Of a stretch of DNA of 64,000 bases, positions 43,457 to 52,471 are shown piece after piece. The DNA lies in contig NZ_CP157874.1 in the NCBI RefSeq assembly GCF_040214835.1, forward strand, positions 1,988,001 to 2,052,000, in the 5' to 3' direction. Source of the stretch: Pseudomonas asiatica (lineage in GTDB: Bacteria > Pseudomonadota > Gammaproteobacteria > Pseudomonadales > Pseudomonadaceae). The notes beneath the pieces were generated by a model, which saw only the letters and a list, made by a program, of their open reading frames with translations, made no database searches and was not told the origin of the DNA. A program made the translations under genes and the position numbers. Numbering within the stretch: position 1 is the first letter of the stretch; every line of letters starts with the position of its first letter.

Positions 43457-45706
43457 TCAGGTAGTCGCGGGATGGCGCGGGAGGGTGAAGTGGAAGGTTG
43501 CACCCTGGCCAACCTTGCCATGGGCCCAGACCCGGCCGTCATGGCGTTCGATGATGCGACGCACGCTGGCCAGGCCGATCCCGGTGCCTTCGAAGTCTTC
43601 CATGCGGTGCAGGCGCTGGAACACGCCGAACAGTTTGTTGGCGTAGGCCATGTCGAAGCCCACGCCGTTGTCGCGAATGCAGATCTCGGTTTCGCCCGGG
43701 TGTTGCACGGCGCTGATGCCGATGCGCGCCGGGGTGCGCCCACGTGTGTATTTGATGGCGTTGGCCAGCAGGTTGTGCAAGGCCATGTTGATGAACGCCG
43801 GGTCACCGACCACCTTGGGCAACTGGGCGATGTCCCAGACAATTTCGCGGTTTTGGTAGTCGGGCGCCAGTTCGCTGCGAATGGCCTCGACCAGGGCGTT
43901 GAGGTCGACCTCGGACAGGCGCAGGGCAGAGCGGCCCATTTGCGAGAAGTTGAGCAGGTTGTCGACCAGGCTTCCGGCAAAATGCGCGGCTTCCTCGATG
44001 TGTTGCAGAAAGCGCCTGCCGCGCTCGCTTAGGCTCTGGCCCTCGATTTCGCCGAGCAGTTCGGAGTAGCCGGCAATATGGCGCAGGGGCGCGCGCAGGT
44101 CATGGGACACGCTGTAGGAAAACGCTTCGAGCTCCTTGTTCGAGCGGCGCAGCTCCCCAGCCAGCTGCGCCAGTTCCTCGGCCTTGCGCAGGACAATGCC
44201 GAGCACTGCCGTGCGCAGCTCCTGCACGCCTTCGATGACCAGCGGGTGCCAGGGTTCGCAGTAGCCGCGCAATTTTTCCTGCCAGCTTTCGAAACTGTGC
44301 CGCGGGTCGAGGTTGCCCTGCGGCCCGACCTGTTTGTTCGGCTGCCCGGCCCAGTTCACCGTGCGCACCTGCTCGGGGCGGAACCACAGCAGGTAGTGCG
44401 AGTGGATCTGCGAAATGGCCACTGCCAGCACACCGCCTGCATGGGCCGCGAGCTCGGGCAGTTCATCGATGTCGCGGCGCAGGTTGTCGCTGTGGAACAC
44501 GCTCTCTTCGCCACGCTGGGAGAGCCAGTGCACCAGGGCGTTTACCTGCGCGGCCGGAGGGGTCTTGCCGATCAGGTCGCAACGTTCGGCGGATATGACC
44601 GCGGCACCTTGGGCGCCGGCGAAGGCCAGCAGTACTTCCGGCAAGTCGCGCAGGCCGTCGCCGACACTGTCATGGTCGGCCATGGACGAGATCATGCGCA
44701 CGATGTGTTGGCGCAGCTCCAGCAACTGGCGAGTGTTGGCGTGGGACTCGCGCGACTCGATCTGCAGCGACAGCACACTGGCCAGCAGTTCGCAGGCGGT
44801 ACGGGTGCGCAGGTCCACCGGGCGCGGCTGTTCGTGGTGACAGGACACCAGCCCCCAGAGTTGCCCGTCGACCACGATCGACAGCGACATCGATGCCAGG
44901 GTACCCATGTTGCGCATGTACTGCAGGTGCACTGGCGACACGCTGCGCAGCGCGGCAAAGCTCAGGTCCAGCGGCTTGCCGGTGCGCGGGTTGGCAGCTG
45001 GCAGCAACGGCGAGGCCTGGTAGTTGGCGTCCTCGATCACGCGGATGCGGTTGATTCGGTATAGCTCGCGCGCCTGGCGCGGTATGTCCGAAGCGGGGAA
45101 ACACAGGCCCAGGTAGCTCGGGTACCCCGGGTCGGCCACCTCGGCCAGCACCTGGCCGTTGCCTTCGGCATCGAAGCGATAGGCCTTGACCCTGCCAAAG
45201 CCGGTGATGCGCTTGAGCTGCAGCACGGTTTGCTGCAGCAGTTCCTCGAGGCTGCCGGCCTGGTGCAGGCGGCCTACGAAGCTGCGCACCAGCGGGTAGT
45301 AGTCGCCTTGCCCGGCAAGGTCCGCCGGCAGACGAGGGGGTTCGAATTCGGCGATCAGCACCTGGTCGTGACGATGGACCAGCAGGTGCAGGTTGCCACG
45401 ATATGGAGCGTCCTGGCGCAGGTGCACATCGCTGATGTGGAACGGAAAGACCTCGTCCTGCGGCAGGCGGGCCAGGTGCAGGCGCAGGTCGAAGGCACCG
45501 CTGACCAGTTCGGCGAAGTCGCGACCTATCAGTTCACTGGCCGGCATGCCCAGCCAGTGTTCGACATTTTCACTGGCCTGGAGTACCCGCATGTCGGTTT
45601 CGTCCAGCACCAGCAGGAAACCGTGGGGCTGGATGCTGCCAGGCAGCTGGATCGGCTCCTGGGCGCAGCGCTCGAGGGCTTGGGTGAGCGTGCTGTCTGC
45701 AATCAT
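43457..45706 (-). CDS. bphP: Bacteriophytochrome histidine kinase
   Basis: A 749-residue red/far-red photoreceptor kinase with PAS (about 15-120), GAF (about 140-305), PHY (about 325-500) and kinase modules. The bilin-binding residue of bacteriophytochromes is present as Cys14 (ALERCAQEP) upstream of PGSIQPHG. The GAF chromophore contacts CFPASDIPRQAR and SPVHLQYMRNMG are intact. The kinase has SVSHDLRAPLRH (His535), NLLANAIKY and GTGIGLASVRRII. Covalent biliverdin binding is therefore expected. No heme oxygenase gene lies nearby, unlike many bphO-bphP operons. It is the first gene of a three-gene signalling operon. Confidence 0.95.
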   Translation of the reverse strand: MIADSTLTQALERCAQEPIQLPGSIQPHGFLLVLDETDMRVLQASENVEHWLGMPASELIGRDFAELVSGAFDLRLHLARLPQDEVFPFHISDVHLRQDAPYRGNLHLLVHRHDQVLIAEFEPPRLPADLAGQGDYYPLVRSFVGRLHQAGSLEELLQQTVLQLKRITGFGRVKAYRFDAEGNGQVLAEVADPGYPSYLGLCFPASDIPRQARELYRINRIRVIEDANYQASPLLPAANPRTGKPLDLSFAALRSVSPVHLQYMRNMGTLASMSLSIVVDGQLWGLVSCHHEQPRPVDLRTRTACELLASVLSLQIESRESHANTRQLLELRQHIVRMISSMADHDSVGDGLRDLPEVLLAFAGAQGAAVISAERCDLIGKTPPAAQVNALVHWLSQRGEESVFHSDNLRRDIDELPELAAHAGGVLAVAISQIHSHYLLWFRPEQVRTVNWAGQPNKQVGPQGNLDPRHSFESWQEKLRGYCEPWHPLVIEGVQELRTAVLGIVLRKAEELAQLAGELRRSNKELEAFSYSVSHDLRAPLRHIAGYSELLGEIEGQSLSERGRRFLQHIEEAAHFAGSLVDNLLNFSQMGRSALRLSEVDLNALVEAIRSELAPDYQNREIVWDIAQLPKVVGDPAFINMALHNLLANAIKYTRGRTPARIGISAVQHPGETEICIRDNGVGFDMAYANKLFGVFQRLHRMEDFEGTGIGLASVRRIIERHDGRVWAHGKVGQGATFHFTLPRHPATT

Positions 45707-45906
45707 CTATGAAAACGCTCCTGTCGTGTCCTTCCATGCATGCCGCATGAGTCTAGGCAGGATGAAGGGGATACACCCTAACAGAATATCGGTCCGGATA
45801 ACGGCCTTTGGCCATTTGAGGAGAATGTCGGCGATGCGTTCTGTGTCGTGCGGCTTTTTTTTCAGGTGGTAGCGCTTTTTGGCTAATACAAAAAAATGGC
45901 TCGATG

Positions 45907-45935
45907 CCAGCAGCGTGATGCCACTCCGCTGCTAC
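45907..45935. promoter_or_regulatory. Short inverted repeat before the pilus operon
   Basis: AGCAGCG (45909-45915) pairs with CGCTGCT (45927-45933) across an 11-base loop, 37 bases before the first pilus gene. It lies in the 263-base divergent region shared with the phytochrome operon, where both promoters must sit. Its role is unknown. Confidence 0.35.
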
Positions 45936-45969
45936 GCTCAGGTCAGCAGACATCGACAAGGATAATTAG

Positions 45970-46497
45970 GTGACGGAGCGCTACCTGGCCGCCCTGTTGG
46001 GCCTTATGTTGAGCAGCAGTACCATGGCGGCGGACTTCCTGGTGGAGGTGCGGGTGCTGGTGCAGCGCGGCTGCATGCTGGTCAACCAGCCCCGCGATGC
46101 CGGGGCACAGGCGCTTGGGCGCATCGACCTGGGCGCTGCTGCACGGCTGGATGGCCCTGGGGCGCCGCTCACCGGCGCGCTGTTGAGCCAGCGTCCGCCA
46201 CGCCTGGAATGCAATCCCCACACCCCCTATCAGGTCCGCGTCGATGGTGGGCAGCATGGCGGCGTCGGCGAGTTGCGCTTCCTGGCCAGTGACGATGCCA
46301 CGGCCCGGCCCATCCCGTATCGCCTTTACCGCGACGCTGCCTGGCGCGAACCGCTGGCGGTGAACGTGGCGCATTCGGCGCGGGTGCCGAACAGCGGTTC
46401 GGTCGAGCTGCCGTTGTTTGCTCGGATCGACAAGCTGGCCTGGGTACCGCCTGCAGGCTTGTACGCCGACCTGCTCAAAGTCACCGTCAGCTGGTAG
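45970..46497 (+). CDS. Spore coat U domain pilus subunit 1 (Csu-type)
   Basis: A 175-residue secreted subunit starting with GTG (MTERYLAALLGLMLSSSTMA signal peptide) behind AAGGATAATTAG. The spore coat U fold shows a Cys pair (RGCMLV and RLECNP), VRVDGGQHGG, PIPYRLYRDAAWR and the C-terminal PAGLYADLLKVTVSW donor-strand-type end. It is the first gene of an archaic chaperone-usher operon; it probably is a minor subunit, because it lacks the GVNFGALDFG motif of the main pilin. Confidence 0.85.
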   Translation: MTERYLAALLGLMLSSSTMAADFLVEVRVLVQRGCMLVNQPRDAGAQALGRIDLGAAARLDGPGAPLTGALLSQRPPRLECNPHTPYQVRVDGGQHGGVGELRFLASDDATARPIPYRLYRDAAWREPLAVNVAHSARVPNSGSVELPLFARIDKLAWVPPAGLYADLLKVTVSW

Positions 46498-46527
46498 GGA
46501 TGCCGCCATGCACAAGGACGCGACGCC

Positions 46528-47064
46528 ATGAACCGTACCTCGATCCTGCTGCTTTCCCTGGGCCCGCTGCTGGTGCCCGGTGGTGCCGCGCATGGCACCA
46601 GCACCGGTTTCATCCAGGCGCGGCTGGTGATCAGCACCGCTTGCCAGATCAGCAGCAACGAGACGCAACCGGCAACGGTGGGTAACCCCGGCCTGATGGA
46701 CTTCGGCGAGCGCGGACCGAACTGGGACCAGCCGCTGCGCAGCCGGGTTGATGATGTGAGCGGCGAAGGCAGCCTGCAGATCAGTTGCACGCCCGAGGTG
46801 CGGGCGTTCAACGTGCGCATCAACGGCGGCCTGAATGGCAGCGACGGCATACGGCGCCTGAGCAACGGCCGCGAGCTGATCCCCTATCAACTGGCGGTCG
46901 ACCCAGGCGGTAACAGCCGCTACGGCATCGGCCAGGCGCGTGCCTTCACCATCAGCAGTACCCGGCAGATACCGATCCCCATCTACGGTGTGGTAGTGGC
47001 GCAACCGCGCGCGCTGCCGGCCGGGCTGTACCGTGACACCCTGAGGGTGACCCTGGACTGGTAA
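46528..47064 (+). CDS. Spore coat U domain pilus subunit 2
   Basis: A 178-residue exported subunit. The signal peptide MNRTSILLLSLGPLLVPGGA is followed by TGFIQARLVISTACQISS, LMDFGERGPNW, LQISCTPEVRAFNVRINGG and LPAGLYRDTLRVTLDW. The two Cys are the usual disulfide. It is likely a minor or adaptor pilin of the CsuA/CsuB kind. It is 30 bases downstream of subunit 1 and 18 bases before the major pilin. Confidence 0.85.
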   Translation: MNRTSILLLSLGPLLVPGGAAHGTSTGFIQARLVISTACQISSNETQPATVGNPGLMDFGERGPNWDQPLRSRVDDVSGEGSLQISCTPEVRAFNVRINGGLNGSDGIRRLSNGRELIPYQLAVDPGGNSRYGIGQARAFTISSTRQIPIPIYGVVVAQPRALPAGLYRDTLRVTLDW

Positions 47065-47082
47065 CGACACAAGGAGACTTCG

Positions 47083-47613
47083 ATGCGAACGAACCTTTCA
47101 CGCTGCATCCTTGCCGGCCTGGGGCTGATGCTGGCTTCCCAGGCGCAGGCCGCCACTACCGGGACCATCGACTCGAAGCTGACCTTGACCGCGGCGTGCC
47201 AGGTCAATGGCAGCTCGGGCACTTCGGGGGTGAACTTCGGTGCCCTGGACTTCGGTACTCGCGATGCCCTGTTCACCAGCGCAGACGCCCAGGTGATCGG
47301 CGGCGGAGGAGGGGCTATCAGCATTCTCTGTTCGGCCGGCACGGTACCCGTGATCCGCGTGGGTGCAGGTTCCCACGATGGCCAGTCGGCCGGGGGCAGC
47401 CGTGCGCTGGCAGATGGCATCGGCAACTTCGTGCCCTACGACTTCTACACCGATGCCGGGCGCACGCAGGTGCTGGCCATCAACGGCACCATCACCTTGC
47501 CGACCAGCAGCGGTACGGCCCAGACCGTCAACCTGTATGGTCAGGCGCGCGGCAAGGCCGGCCTGCCGGCGGGGGTGTACACCGACACTGTGTCCGTCGA
47601 GCTGTCGTTCTGA
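47083..47613 (+). CDS. Major pilin, CsuA/B-like
   Basis: A 176-residue exported subunit with signal peptide MRTNLSRCILAGLGLMLASQ. The mature N-terminus TGTIDSKLTLTAACQVNG and GVNFGALDFGTRD are the hallmarks of the archaic-pilus major subunit; ISILCSAGTVPVIRVGAG supplies the second Cys and PAGVYTDTVSVELSF the C-terminal strand. In Acinetobacter the CsuA/B gene comes first; here it is third, which is a difference in layout. Ribosome site AAGGAG. Confidence 0.87.
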   Translation: MRTNLSRCILAGLGLMLASQAQAATTGTIDSKLTLTAACQVNGSSGTSGVNFGALDFGTRDALFTSADAQVIGGGGGAISILCSAGTVPVIRVGAGSHDGQSAGGSRALADGIGNFVPYDFYTDAGRTQVLAINGTITLPTSSGTAQTVNLYGQARGKAGLPAGVYTDTVSVELSF

Positions 47614-47616
47614 ACC

Positions 47617-48120
47617 ATGCGCAGCTGGCTGGCGGGCGGCCTGAGCGGCCTTGGCGTGCTGCTGGCCGCGCCTCTGGATGCGGCGACCACCAGCAGCTTC
47701 CAGGTGACGGCGCAGATCGTTGCCGGGTGCCTGGTGGTGGGCGGTGTGAGCAGCTTCGGGACGCTCGACTACGGTTCGCAATCGGCTCTGGCCAGCGGAG
47801 TCATCGGCACCTCGTTGGGCGGCAGCACGGTGACATTCCAGTGCACCCCGGGGGTGGCCTTGAGCATGAGCGTGGATGGCGGGCAGAACAGTGCCAGTGG
47901 CACACGCAACCTCAAGCGGACGGGCGGCACGCAGGTGCTGGCCTACCAGTTGTACCGGGATGCGGCATACAGCCAGAGCCTGGGGATCGGCCAGAGCGTG
48001 GCCGTGAGCTACACCGACCCGACGGCGATCAAGCTGCCGGTGTACGGGCGGGTCCAGCTGACCGGCACGCAGCCGGCGGGGACCTACACCGATGTGGTGC
48101 AAGTGACGGTGACCTGGTGA
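47617..48120 (+). CDS. Spore coat U domain pilus subunit 4
   Basis: A 167-residue exported subunit with signal peptide MRSWLAGGLSGLGVLLAAPL, then TTSSFQVTAQIVAGCLVVGG, FGTLDYGSQSAL, TVTFQCTPGVALSMSVDGG and PAGTYTDVVQVTVTW. It is the fourth small subunit; Acinetobacter csu operons carry three before the chaperone, so this operon has one extra. Only 3 bases separate it from the major pilin stop. Confidence 0.85.
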   Translation: MRSWLAGGLSGLGVLLAAPLDAATTSSFQVTAQIVAGCLVVGGVSSFGTLDYGSQSALASGVIGTSLGGSTVTFQCTPGVALSMSVDGGQNSASGTRNLKRTGGTQVLAYQLYRDAAYSQSLGIGQSVAVSYTDPTAIKLPVYGRVQLTGTQPAGTYTDVVQVTVTW

Positions 48121-48159
48121 ATGCACCGGCACCAACGACCGGTATTCAAGGAGAGCTTC

Positions 48160-48936
48160 ATGGGGGCAGGCGCGAAGTGGGCGCGTGGATTGATCGGAGC
48201 ATTGTGGCTGGCGAGCCTGCCGGCCGGGGCGGCCACCTCGGTGCTGATCTGGCCGATCGACCCGGTGCTGGAGGCTGACCAGAAGGCTGGCGCACTGTGG
48301 CTGGAAAACCGCGGCACGGCACCGGCCAACCTGCAGGTGCGGGTGTTCGCCTGGCGCCAGGGTGACTACCAGGAACAGTACCAGGCGCAGCGCGAGATCA
48401 TTGGCAGCCCGCCGGTGGCCAACATCGCCCCCGGGCAGAAGCAACTGATCCGCCTGACCCGCACCGGCCCCTCGCCAGTCGGCCAGGAGCAGGCCTACCG
48501 CATCATCATCGACGAAATTCCGCCCGCCATCCCCGTCGACAAGGCCGAGCCCGGCACCACCGCGGCGATCCGCCTGCAGATGCGCTACTCGGTACCCCTG
48601 TTCGTATACGGCGAAGGCCTGTGGGGCAAGGCCGATCCCGCGGGCAAGCGCAATGCCGAGGGCGTCGGCAAGCCGCAACTCAGCTGGCGTGCGGTGACCG
48701 TGCAGGGCAAGCCGTACGTGGAGCTGCGCAACACCGGCGCGGTGCATGCGCGGCTGACCGATGTGGTGGTGCAGCAGGGCAGCCAGAGCAAGCCACTGGC
48801 CGATGGCCTGCTGGGTTATGTGCTGCCGGGGGCCAGCATGCGCTGGCCGGCACCGCTGGCACCGAGTGCCGGCAGTGTGCTGAAGGGGAGGGTAAACGGC
48901 CAGAGCAGCGCGGACACCATCCGCCAAAGCCAATGA
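48160..48936 (+). CDS. csuC: Periplasmic pilus chaperone, CsuC-like
   Basis: A 258-residue chaperone starting MGAGAKWARGLIGALWLASL (signal peptide) with ribosome site AAGGAG. The FimC-type immunoglobulin fold shows VLIWPIDPVLEADQKAGALW, LEVR-type LQVRVFAWRQG, IAPGQKQLIRLTR and YRIIIDEIPP, followed by VPLFVYGEG. It caps subunits by donor-strand complementation until the usher accepts them. A sixth gene (usher) and seventh (tip adhesin) follow. Confidence 0.9.
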   Translation: MGAGAKWARGLIGALWLASLPAGAATSVLIWPIDPVLEADQKAGALWLENRGTAPANLQVRVFAWRQGDYQEQYQAQREIIGSPPVANIAPGQKQLIRLTRTGPSPVGQEQAYRIIIDEIPPAIPVDKAEPGTTAAIRLQMRYSVPLFVYGEGLWGKADPAGKRNAEGVGKPQLSWRAVTVQGKPYVELRNTGAVHARLTDVVVQQGSQSKPLADGLLGYVLPGASMRWPAPLAPSAGSVLKGRVNGQSSADTIRQSQ

Positions 48937-48996
48937 GCCTGCGCCTGAATGCCGCGCAGGGGCCAGGGAGGACCCGGCAATGGTTGGAAACCGTGT

Positions 48997-51342
48997 GTGA
49001 GGGGGCTGACAGCGAGGACGCACCGCTGGTGCCTGGGGCTAGCCCTGGTCGGCCCTGGCCTGTTGCTGGCCGACGACCTGCCGCCACCACCCACGGAACT
49101 GTCCGCGATCGCCGATGCCACGTTGTACCTCGAGCTGCTGGTGAACCAGATGCCCAGGGCTGAACTGGTGCCAGTGCAGCAGCGCGCAGGGCAGCTGTAC
49201 CTGGACAGCGAGGTGTTGCGGGCGGCCGGCGTCTCGCTGCCGGGCAACCCGCAGGGCGAGGTGGCGCTGGAGGCCATCGCCGGGCTGCACGCCGACTACG
49301 ACAGCCAGAACCAGCGCCTGCTGCTGCAAGTGCCGCCGGCCTGGCTGCCCGACCAGCAGCTGGGCGACCGCAACCTGTACCCGGCCAGCGATGCGCGCAG
49401 CAGTTTCGGCGCCTTGTTCAACTACGACCTGTACCTGAACGACACCGATGACGGCGGCAGCTACCTGGCGGCCTGGAACGAACTGCGTCTGTTCGACAGC
49501 TGGGGTACGTTCTCCAGCACCGGGCAATGGCGCCAGTCGTTCAATGGTGCGCCGACCGACGACACGCGCCAGGGCTTCTTGCGTTACGACACCACCTGGC
49601 GCTTCACCGACGAACAGCGCCTGCTGACCTACGAAGCCGGTGACCTGATAACCGGGGCCTTGCCCTGGACCAGCTCGGTGCGGGTCGGTGGCCTGCAGTT
49701 GTCGCGCGATTTCGCTGCGCGCCCCGACCTGGTCACCTATCCGCTGCCGGCGTTCTCCGGTGAAGCGGCGGTACCGACCTCGCTGGACCTGTTCATCAAT
49801 GGCTACAAGTCCAGCACCAGCGAATTGCAGCCGGGCCCCTACACGTTGACCAACGTGCCGTTCATCAACGGCGCCGGGGAGGCGGTGGTGGTTACCACCG
49901 ATGCCCTTGGCCGGCAGGTGTCGACCACCTTGCCGTTCTACGTCACCAGCAGCCTGCTGCAGCAGGGCCTGACCGACTATTCGGTGGCAGCCGGCAGCCT
50001 GCGCCGTGACTACGGGGTGCGCGATTTTGCCTACGGCCCAGGGGTTGCTTCGGCCAGCCTGCGCTACGGGGTCAGCGATATCTTCACCCTGGAGACCCAT
50101 GCCGAAAGCGCCGAATCGCTGATGCTGGGCGGCCTGGGCGGCAACATGCGGCTGGGCAACTTCGGCGTGCTCAACGCGGCCCTGGCGCAGAGCCGGTTCG
50201 ACGGCGACAAGGGCCACCAGGTCGCCCTCGGTTACCAGTACAACAGCCAGCGCATCGGCTTCAGCTACCAGCGCCTGCAACGCCATGGCGACTATGCCGA
50301 CCTGACCCGGGTCGACAGCCGGGACATACAGCTGAGCCAGCGCAGCGAACAGGTCACCTTGAGCCTGAACCTGAACGAATACGGCAACATCGGCGCCGGC
50401 TATTTCGATGTGCGCGCCGGTGACGGTACACGAACCCGGCTGATCAACCTGAGCTACAGCAGGCCACTGTGGGGCAACAGCAGCGTTTATCTGTCGGCCA
50501 ACCGCGAGGTGGGGGACAGCCAGTGGGCGGTGCAGGCGCAACTGGTGATCCCGTTCGACCTGCATGGCACCCTGGCCCTGGGCATGGAGCGCAGCCAGCA
50601 AGGCGAAAGCCTGCAGCGGGTCAACTACAGCCGCGCGACGCCGGTGGGTGGTGGTGTCGGTTACAACCTGGGCTACGCCGCTGGTAACGAGCGCGATGCC
50701 TACCGCCAGGCCGATGTCACCTGGCGCCTGCAGTCGGTGCAGTTGCAGGCCGGTGTGTATGGCAGCAGTGGCGAGATGGCCCGCTGGGCCGACGCCAGTG
50801 GCTCGCTGGTGTGGATGGATGCCGGGCTGTTCGCTGCCAACCGCATCGACGATGCCTTCGTGGTGGTCAGCACCGGTGGTTACGCCGATGTGCCGGTGCG
50901 CTACGAAAACCAGGAGGTCGGCCGCACCGATGCCGATGGCCACCTGCTGGTGCCGTACAGCAGCGGTTACTACCGCGGCAAGTACGAGATCGACCCCATG
51001 GACTTGCCGCCGGACATCCTCGCGCCGGAAGTGGAGCAGCGGGTGGCGGTGCGCCGGGGCAGTGGCTACCTGCTGGAGTTCCCGCTCAGGCGCGTGCTGG
51101 CGGCCAGTGTCGAACTGGTGGACGCCGACCGGCAGGTGCTCAAGCTGGGCAGCCGTGTCACCCATGCAGAAAGCGGCAGCCAGGCGGTGGTCGGTTGGGA
51201 TGGCCTGGTGTATCTGGAGAACCTGGCGCCGCATAACCGCCTGCAGGTGGAGCTGGAAGGGGGCGGGCAGTGCCAGGTGGCGTTCGACCTGCCTGAAGCA
51301 CAAGGCTCGATTCCCTTGATCGGCCCGTTGGTGTGCAAGTGA
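48997..51342 (+). CDS. csuD: Outer membrane pilus usher, CsuD-like
   Basis: A 781-residue usher if started at GTG 48997, which gives the signal peptide VRGLTARTHRWCLGLALVGP ending at LLLA-DD; ATG 48949 is the alternative and would add 16 residues ahead of it. Features are the N-terminal subunit-binding domain with YLELLVNQ, the 24-strand pore with the plug region PTSLDLFINGYKSST, and the C-terminal domains with VYLENLAPHNRLQVELEG. Archaic ushers are shorter than FimD-type ones, as here. The stop overlaps the adhesin start (GTGA). Confidence 0.88.
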   Translation: MRGLTARTHRWCLGLALVGPGLLLADDLPPPPTELSAIADATLYLELLVNQMPRAELVPVQQRAGQLYLDSEVLRAAGVSLPGNPQGEVALEAIAGLHADYDSQNQRLLLQVPPAWLPDQQLGDRNLYPASDARSSFGALFNYDLYLNDTDDGGSYLAAWNELRLFDSWGTFSSTGQWRQSFNGAPTDDTRQGFLRYDTTWRFTDEQRLLTYEAGDLITGALPWTSSVRVGGLQLSRDFAARPDLVTYPLPAFSGEAAVPTSLDLFINGYKSSTSELQPGPYTLTNVPFINGAGEAVVVTTDALGRQVSTTLPFYVTSSLLQQGLTDYSVAAGSLRRDYGVRDFAYGPGVASASLRYGVSDIFTLETHAESAESLMLGGLGGNMRLGNFGVLNAALAQSRFDGDKGHQVALGYQYNSQRIGFSYQRLQRHGDYADLTRVDSRDIQLSQRSEQVTLSLNLNEYGNIGAGYFDVRAGDGTRTRLINLSYSRPLWGNSSVYLSANREVGDSQWAVQAQLVIPFDLHGTLALGMERSQQGESLQRVNYSRATPVGGGVGYNLGYAAGNERDAYRQADVTWRLQSVQLQAGVYGSSGEMARWADASGSLVWMDAGLFAANRIDDAFVVVSTGGYADVPVRYENQEVGRTDADGHLLVPYSSGYYRGKYEIDPMDLPPDILAPEVEQRVAVRRGSGYLLEFPLRRVLAASVELVDADRQVLKLGSRVTHAESGSQAVVGWDGLVYLENLAPHNRLQVELEGGGQCQVAFDLPEAQGSIPLIGPLVCK

Positions 51343-52307
51343 AGGCCCGCTGGCGTGGTTTGTGGGCATGCGCCCTGTTGTTGTGGGCGGGCTCGGCCTG
51401 GGCCAAGTGCACGTCAGTGCTGACTACGCCGGCGGCGTTTGGTTCGCTCAACTCGACCCAGGTACGTGGCGCGGTACAGACAGCTTCCAGTACCAACTCG
51501 GGCCTGCAATGCAACGGTTCGGTGATCAGCGTGCTCAGCAGCACCGACTCCTTCAAGATCAAGGTCACCTCTACCACCAGCGGGCTGGTAGGGCCTACCG
51601 GGGATGTGATCCCCTACACGCTGTATGCCGACGCCACGACCACCTATCCGATTACCCGTGGCACCGCCTTCGAATTCAGGACCACCGGCATCCTCGACTT
51701 GCTCGGGTTGCTCAACGGTACACCGAAGAACGTGCCCATCTACATGCGCACGCAGGTAGGCAGCAACGTATCGGCCGGGTTGTATCAGGAAACCCTCACT
51801 GTCGAGTGGACCTGGGACTATTGCGACGGGATTGGTGTTGGCGGGCTTTGCATAGGGCGAGACCAGGGCACTGGTACCAAGACCCTGCTGGTGAGCATGA
51901 CGGTGACCAACGACTGCCAGATCACCACACCCAGCATCAATTTCGCCAGCGCGCCGGTGGTGGCGGGGTTCGGCACGGTGAGCCAGAGCCTGAGTGTGTC
52001 GTGCACCAAGGGCAGCAACTACACCGTGGGCCTGGATGACGGGCAGAACGTGGCCAATGGGCGGCGGCGGATGAAGTCGGCTGCCAACAACTACCTGGCC
52101 TATGACATTTTCAAGGGCGCCGGTGCGGTGCGCTGGGGTTCGACAGGGGCTGCGCGACGGGCCAGTGCCGATGCCGATGTGAACCCCGGCACGGGGACCG
52201 GCACCGGTAGCCAGGTGTTCAACTACAACGCCAAGGTCTACACCGACCAGGCTACACCCCCGGCTGCGACCTATACCGACAGCGTGCTTCTGGATGTGCA
52301 GTTCTGA
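51339..52307 (+). CDS. csuE: Two-domain tip adhesin, CsuE-like
   Basis: A 322-residue exported protein starting with GTG overlapping the usher stop; the signal peptide is MKARWRGLWACALLLWAGSA. It has two spore coat U domains: residues about 20-165 (GLQCNGSVISV, ending in AGLYQETLTVEW) and 170-322 (NDCQITTPSINFAS, ending in ATYTDSVLLDVQF). A two-domain subunit at the end of the operon is the tip adhesin in archaic pili, where the outer domain binds surfaces. A GTGTGTGTG-like linker (PGTGTGTGSQ) may be flexible. Confidence 0.87.
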   Translation: MKARWRGLWACALLLWAGSAWAKCTSVLTTPAAFGSLNSTQVRGAVQTASSTNSGLQCNGSVISVLSSTDSFKIKVTSTTSGLVGPTGDVIPYTLYADATTTYPITRGTAFEFRTTGILDLLGLLNGTPKNVPIYMRTQVGSNVSAGLYQETLTVEWTWDYCDGIGVGGLCIGRDQGTGTKTLLVSMTVTNDCQITTPSINFASAPVVAGFGTVSQSLSVSCTKGSNYTVGLDDGQNVANGRRRMKSAANNYLAYDIFKGAGAVRWGSTGAARRASADADVNPGTGTGTGSQVFNYNAKVYTDQATPPAATYTDSVLLDVQF

Positions 52308-52331
52308 CATGGCTCCCGGCTGACGCGATCG

Positions 52332-52450
52332 TTGTAGGAGCGGCCTTGTGTCGCGAAAGGGGCGCGCAGCGGCCCCACATTTTCAGCTTCGCCGCAGATA
52401 TCGCCGGGGCCGCTTTGCGGCCCTTTCGCGACACAAGGCCGCTCCTACAG
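52332..52450. repeat. REP pair (cluster 12) after the pilus operon
   Basis: GGAGCGGCCTTGTGTCGCGA and its inverse TCGCGACACAAGGCCGCTCC point away from each other, separated by about 75 bases with GGGGCGCGCAGCGGCCCC and GGGGCCGCTTTGCGGCCC flanking arms. Confidence 0.92.
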
Positions 52451-52471
52451 GGGGCGCGTCGGCCAGGGGCC

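Noticed and set aside
48621..49163. A 180-codon frame overlapping the chaperone and usher
   Set aside because: It is out of frame with both genes, lacks motifs and is explained by their codon bias. The ATG at 48933 (MSLRLNAAQG) belongs to this frame.
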